Shown: piece after piece, positions 5,483 to 8,831 of the stretch | Position numbering within the stretch: position 1 is the first letter of the stretch | Layout: the number at the start of each line of letters is the position of its first letter | Assembly (NCBI GenBank): GCA_900551385.1 | Contig: URVS01000055.1 | Coordinates: forward strand, 1-8,831 | Reading direction: 5' to 3' | Length of the DNA: 8,831 nt | Origin: an uncultured Mollicutes bacterium | GTDB lineage: Bacteria; Bacillota_I; Bacilli_A; RFN20; CAG-449 | Position numbers and translations under genes: made by a program | Notes under the pieces: generated by a model | Told to the model about the DNA's origin: nothing | The model's database searches: none | Seen by the model: the letters and a program-made list of their open reading frames with translations, nothing else

Positions 5483-6377
5483 ACTTAATAAGCACATCTG
5501 CGCCTTTTATTTCTAATTCATTAATTGTTTCAAGATATTTTTTTATACGTGAATAACCAACTTGTGATAAATCAATACCTTTTTCAGCAAGAATTTTATT
5601 TAATTCACCCATATTAATTTTTTTATTTTTCTTATGGGAAATAATTTCAATAATTTCTTGGTTTAATTTATTTTTATCAATTTTATTTGATTTTAATTTA
5701 GCAACATAAATATTCTTTTTAGATTCATTTACTTCTAATATTTCATTAAATTCTTTTGAAAAAAATTCAGGTGCTTTTTTATAGCCATAATTTCTGACAT
5801 CAAATGAAGAATCTAATTTCATTAAACCATTTACTAAACCAGATATAGGAAAAATACCATCATGCGTTTCTAACATTTCTTTAACTTGTGCTTTTAAATC
5901 TTTTTTAACATTTTCTATATTATTAGATTTTTCTTTGATTGCTTCTTCATCACTTAATAATATCTCAACATTAATAAAAGTTGTACAAGTACTTTTTAAA
6001 GAAGTAGGTGTAGTTTTTTTACCAATACCTATTACTTCTTTACCTTCATTTCTCCATCTTCTAGCTAATGCAGTATAATCACTATCAGATGCAACAATAA
6101 TTAATCCATCTAAATATTGTTTAGAATATAATAAATCCATACCTTCAACTACTAAAGAAATATCTGCCGAATTTTTACCTTTAGTAAAATTAACAGTTTG
6201 AATAGGTGTAATAGCGTATTCTTCGCAAATACTTTTCCATCCATTTGATTTATCAAAGAAATTACCTACTGCAATTCTAATAGGAGTTTCACCATATTTA
6301 TTAATTTCAGTAAAAATTTCTGCTATTTTTTTAGATGCATTTTCTGTATCAATTAAAACGCAATAATTTTTATCCAT
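5481..6377 (-). CDS. NYN-domain nuclease with two LOTUS (OST-HTH) domains
   Basis: A 298-residue protein. Residues 4-~145 form a NYN (PIN-like) RNase domain: L-I-D-T-E-N with Asp10, N-S-A-D with Asp72, and A-S-D-S-D-Y with Asp98/Asp100 give the acidic metal-binding pocket, followed by R-R-W-R. After a charged linker come two segments that look like OST-HTH/LOTUS domains (~158-228 and ~237-297). The second is less certain. NYN-LOTUS proteins are thought to cleave or bind RNA, with LOTUS helping RNA recognition. Bacterial members are widespread but few have been studied. The protein is cytosolic with no membrane segment. The start ATG overlaps the glgP stop as TAATG, with only a weak purine stretch upstream, so translation is probably coupled to glgP. 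A terminator hairpin begins at the stop codon. The pairing with a carbohydrate enzyme is odd and may be co-transcription without shared function. Confidence 0.88.
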   Translation of the reverse strand: MDKNYCVLIDTENASKKIAEIFTEINKYGETPIRIAVGNFFDKSNGWKSICEEYAITPIQTVNFTKGKNSADISLVVEGMDLLYSKQYLDGLIIVASDSDYTALARRWRNEGKEVIGIGKKTTPTSLKSTCTTFINVEILLSDEEAIKEKSNNIENVKKDLKAQVKEMLETHDGIFPISGLVNGLMKLDSSFDVRNYGYKKAPEFFSKEFNEILEVNESKKNIYVAKLKSNKIDKNKLNQEIIEIISHKKNKKINMGELNKILAEKGIDLSQVGYSRIKKYLETINELEIKGADVLIK

Positions 6378-8680
6378 TATCTAATTCTTTCTAAATGCCA
6401 AATATCTTCAACATATTGTTCAATTGTTCTATCAGAAGAGAAATATCCAGCTTTAGCAATATTAATTAAGCAAGATCTAGCCCATTTCATTGGATGTTTA
6501 TATCTCTTTTCAATTTCTTTTGATGCTTGTAAATAACTATTTAAATCTAATAAATTAAAGAATTCATCATTTCTCCACATTATTTCATCAAATACTTGTC
6601 TAAATTCACTTGGATTATCATGCCATGTTCCATTTAATAATGAATCCATAACCATTTTAACAGCAGGATTTGAATTATAAACATCCCATGCTTTATATGA
6701 ATTATTCTTTCTAATTTCATCTAATTCATAATCTTTTTTACCAAAAATAACTGAATTTTCATCACCAACTAATTGATTAATTTCTACATTAGCCCCATCA
6801 AGAGTACCTAAAGTAATTGCTCCGTTAATCATAAATTTCATATTTGATGTACCAGAAGCTTCTTTACCGGCAGTAGAAATTTGTTCAGATACATCACTGC
6901 CTGGAATAATAATTTCTGCACTTGAAACGCCATAATTTTCAATAAAGACAACCTTCATAAATTTATTTACTTCAGGATCATTATTAACTTTATTAGCGAC
7001 ACAATTAATTAATTCAATAACATTTTTAGCAAAAGAATAACTTGGTGCTGCTTTCGCGCCAAATATAAATGTATGTGGATACATTTTGAAATTCTTATCA
7101 GATTTAAGTTTTAAATAATAATACATTATTCTTAAAACATTCATAAGTTGACGTTTATAAGCATGTAATCTTTTAACTTGAGTATCAAATATTGAATTAA
7201 CATCAACATCAATACCATTATGTTCTTTAATATATTTAGCAAATTTAATTTTATTTTCTAATTTAATTTTTCTTACTTTATTTAAAACTTTTTTATCATC
7301 AACAAATTTTTCAAGTTTAGCTAAATCACTTGGATGAGTAATCCATCTATCTCCAATTAAAGAAGTAACTAATTTAGCTAATTCAGGATTACAAGCTAAG
7401 AACCATCTACGATGAGTTATACCATTTGTTTTATTATTAAATTTTTCTGGATATAAACTATATAAATCTTTAAATGTATCTTTTTTACAAATTTCTGTAT
7501 GTAAAGAAGCAACACCATTAACAGAAAAACCAGCATGTATACCTAAATTTGGCATATGAATCATACCATCTTTAATAATTCTTACACGATATATAAATCC
7601 ATCATCATGACCACTTTCTCTTAAAGATAATACAAATCTACGATCAATTTCTTCAATAATCATATAAATTCTTGGAAGTAAAGTCATCATATATTGAGTT
7701 GGCCATTTTTCTAGAGCTTCAGCCATAACAGTATGGTTAGTATAAGCCATTGAATGTTGAACTTGATACCATGCTTCATCCCAACCAAATCCTTCTTCAT
7801 CCATTAATATTCTCATAAGTTCAGGAATAGCTAAAATCGGATGAGTATCATTTAATTGGAATACTAATTTTTCACATAAATTATTTAAAGTGCCATAAAC
7901 TCTTTTATGTTCTCTAATTAATGATTTTAAGCCAGCAGAAACTAAGAAATATTGTTGTCTTAATCTCAACATTTTACCATGTTCATTTGAATCATCTGGA
8001 TATAATGAGTGACAAATTTCATGAATAGATTTTAAATAATCAGAAAATGATTGTGAACTACCAATATAATCATCAACAGGTTCAGCTGACCATAATCTTA
8101 AAGTATTAATTGCTCTATGATTATATCCCATAACCATAACATCATAAGGTACTGCTCTTACATGCATACTATTAGCAGTTCTACATCTAACTCTACCATC
8201 AGTATCAACATAAGTTTCAGCATTACCATAAAATTCTACTTCAACAGCTTTTTCAGGTTTTCTTGTTTCCCAAACATTATCATATTTTAACCAGTTATCT
8301 GGAACTTCAACTTGTTTACCATCAATGATTTTTTGTTTAAAGAAGCCAAATTGATATCTTAATGAATTACCATGGCCTGGATATCTTAAAGAAGCAATAG
8401 AATCTAAAAAACATGCAGCAAGTCTTCCTAATCCACCATTACCAAGTCCAGCATCTGCTTCTTGATTTTCTAATTCGTTTAAGTCAATATTTAAATCATC
8501 TAAACCATTTTTAACAGTATTATAAATACCTAAATTGATTAAATTATTCGTTAATAATCTACCAATTAAAAATTCCATTGAGAAATAATGCATTTGTTTT
8601 TGTTCATTATTTTGAACAACAGCTTTACTAGCTGCCCAGTTTACTGATGCATAATCTCTTACCATTGTTTCAAGAACCAT
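6377..8680 (-). CDS. glgP: Glycogen/maltodextrin phosphorylase (5' end disrupted)
   Basis: A glycosyltransferase family 35 phosphorylase that releases glucose 1-phosphate from alpha-1,4-glucans. From the ATG at 8680 it has 767 residues: Y-F-S-M-E-F-L-I-G-R-L at 32-42, the glycine-rich G-L-G-N-G-G-L-G-R-L-A 78-88, Q-L-N-D-T-H-P 275-281, V-K-R-L-H-A-Y-K-R-Q 502-511, and E-A-S-G-T-S-N-M-K-F with the PLP-binding Lys at 615. The catalytic core is complete. Family members usually run near 800 residues or more. The missing N-terminus is visible just upstream in the same frame (see 8681-8831), so 8680 is unlikely to be the natural start, and no Shine-Dalgarno site precedes it. Its stop overlaps the NYN start by one base (TAATG), so the two genes form an operon read from beyond the window edge. 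Confidence 0.95.
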   Translation of the reverse strand: MVLETMVRDYASVNWAASKAVVQNNEQKQMHYFSMEFLIGRLLTNNLINLGIYNTVKNGLDDLNIDLNELENQEADAGLGNGGLGRLAACFLDSIASLRYPGHGNSLRYQFGFFKQKIIDGKQVEVPDNWLKYDNVWETRKPEKAVEVEFYGNAETYVDTDGRVRCRTANSMHVRAVPYDVMVMGYNHRAINTLRLWSAEPVDDYIGSSQSFSDYLKSIHEICHSLYPDDSNEHGKMLRLRQQYFLVSAGLKSLIREHKRVYGTLNNLCEKLVFQLNDTHPILAIPELMRILMDEEGFGWDEAWYQVQHSMAYTNHTVMAEALEKWPTQYMMTLLPRIYMIIEEIDRRFVLSLRESGHDDGFIYRVRIIKDGMIHMPNLGIHAGFSVNGVASLHTEICKKDTFKDLYSLYPEKFNNKTNGITHRRWFLACNPELAKLVTSLIGDRWITHPSDLAKLEKFVDDKKVLNKVRKIKLENKIKFAKYIKEHNGIDVDVNSIFDTQVKRLHAYKRQLMNVLRIMYYYLKLKSDKNFKMYPHTFIFGAKAAPSYSFAKNVIELINCVANKVNNDPEVNKFMKVVFIENYGVSSAEIIIPGSDVSEQISTAGKEASGTSNMKFMINGAITLGTLDGANVEINQLVGDENSVIFGKKDYELDEIRKNNSYKAWDVYNSNPAVKMVMDSLLNGTWHDNPSEFRQVFDEIMWRNDEFFNLLDLNSYLQASKEIEKRYKHPMKWARSCLINIAKAGYFSSDRTIEQYVEDIWHLERIR

Positions 8681-8831
8681 GAATTTTTCAGTAATATGAG
8701 CTTCTTCAACAGTACGCCCATAAGACTCAATAATTCTTCTTGAAAATTCATATTTAAATTCTTCTTTTAAGGCTTTCTAACTTTTGATGAAATTCTTGGT
8801 AACCACAAATGTTAAACCAATTTCCGAGGTA
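8681..8831 (-). other. Upstream coding remnant of glgP with in-frame TAG
   Basis: In frame with glgP, 32 codons (8776-8681) read K-A-L-K-E-E-F-K-Y-E-F...E-S-Y-G-R-T-V-E-E-A-H-I-T-E-K-F. The last part is typical glycogen phosphorylase N-terminus. They contain no ATG, GTG or TTG and are preceded by TAG at 8779-8777. Another frame is open from the window edge (Y-L-G-N-W-F...Q-K-L-E-S-L-K) and would join the glgP frame at C-C-T-T-A-A-A-A-G-A-A if one A were surplus. Either glgP has a one-base frameshift here, or an unusual start such as ATT is used. The edge-frame residues could alternatively be the end of an upstream gene. Confidence 0.6.

Noticed and set aside
1..8831. Mycoplasma-type code (TGA = Trp)
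   Set aside because: Open frames are full length under the standard code, tryptophans use TGG, and rtcB ends at TGA where the family's conserved C-terminus ends.

Overview
The window is very AT-rich (far more A/T than G/C, with A/T-ending codons almost everywhere). It uses Shine-Dalgarno sites and intrinsic terminators of the Firmicutes type. Stops are nearly all TAA, the rtcB frame ends in TGA, and tryptophans are TGG, so the standard bacterial code fits. Taken together with the protein families, this suggests a low-GC member of the Bacilli (RF39/Erysipelotrichia/Mycoplasmatota-like gut lineages). That placement is inference; there is no rRNA or other marker here.

Layout. Positions 77-439 (minus) hold a small orphan gene. 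621-1235 (minus) encodes a YgjP/DUF45-type zinc metallopeptidase. It is divergent from 1278-1724 (plus), a DUF523/TudS-like iron-sulfur protein. That gene converges on, and shares its stop codon bases with, a minus-strand operon that starts near 4228: rtcB (RNA ligase), then a soluble FtsH-like AAA+ ATPase. The rtcB reading frame is broken at an A6 run (slippery heptamer A AAA AAT directly followed by TAA), and the conserved C-terminal third continues in the -1 frame. The ATPase keeps its AAA+ motifs, but its M41 protease half has lost every zinc ligand and it has no membrane anchor. Divergent from rtcB is a WYL-domain regulator (4388-5356, plus). The shared intergenic region carries two copies of TGTACCCA.

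From 5481 to the right edge is a second minus-strand operon: glycogen phosphorylase (glgP, 6377 to beyond 8680), then a NYN-nuclease/LOTUS-domain protein joined to it by a TAATG stop/start overlap and closed by a strong terminator hairpin. glgP coding similarity continues upstream of its first in-frame ATG into an in-frame TAG, so its 5' end is also disrupted or misread.

How it may work together: WYL regulator, RtcB ligase and FtsH-like ATPase look like a regulated RNA-repair module whose ATPase acts as an unfoldase or remodeller and not as a protease. This is the most interesting unit in the window. The function of the ATPase and the nature of the rtcB frameshift (programmed, mutational or assembly error) cannot be settled from the sequence alone.
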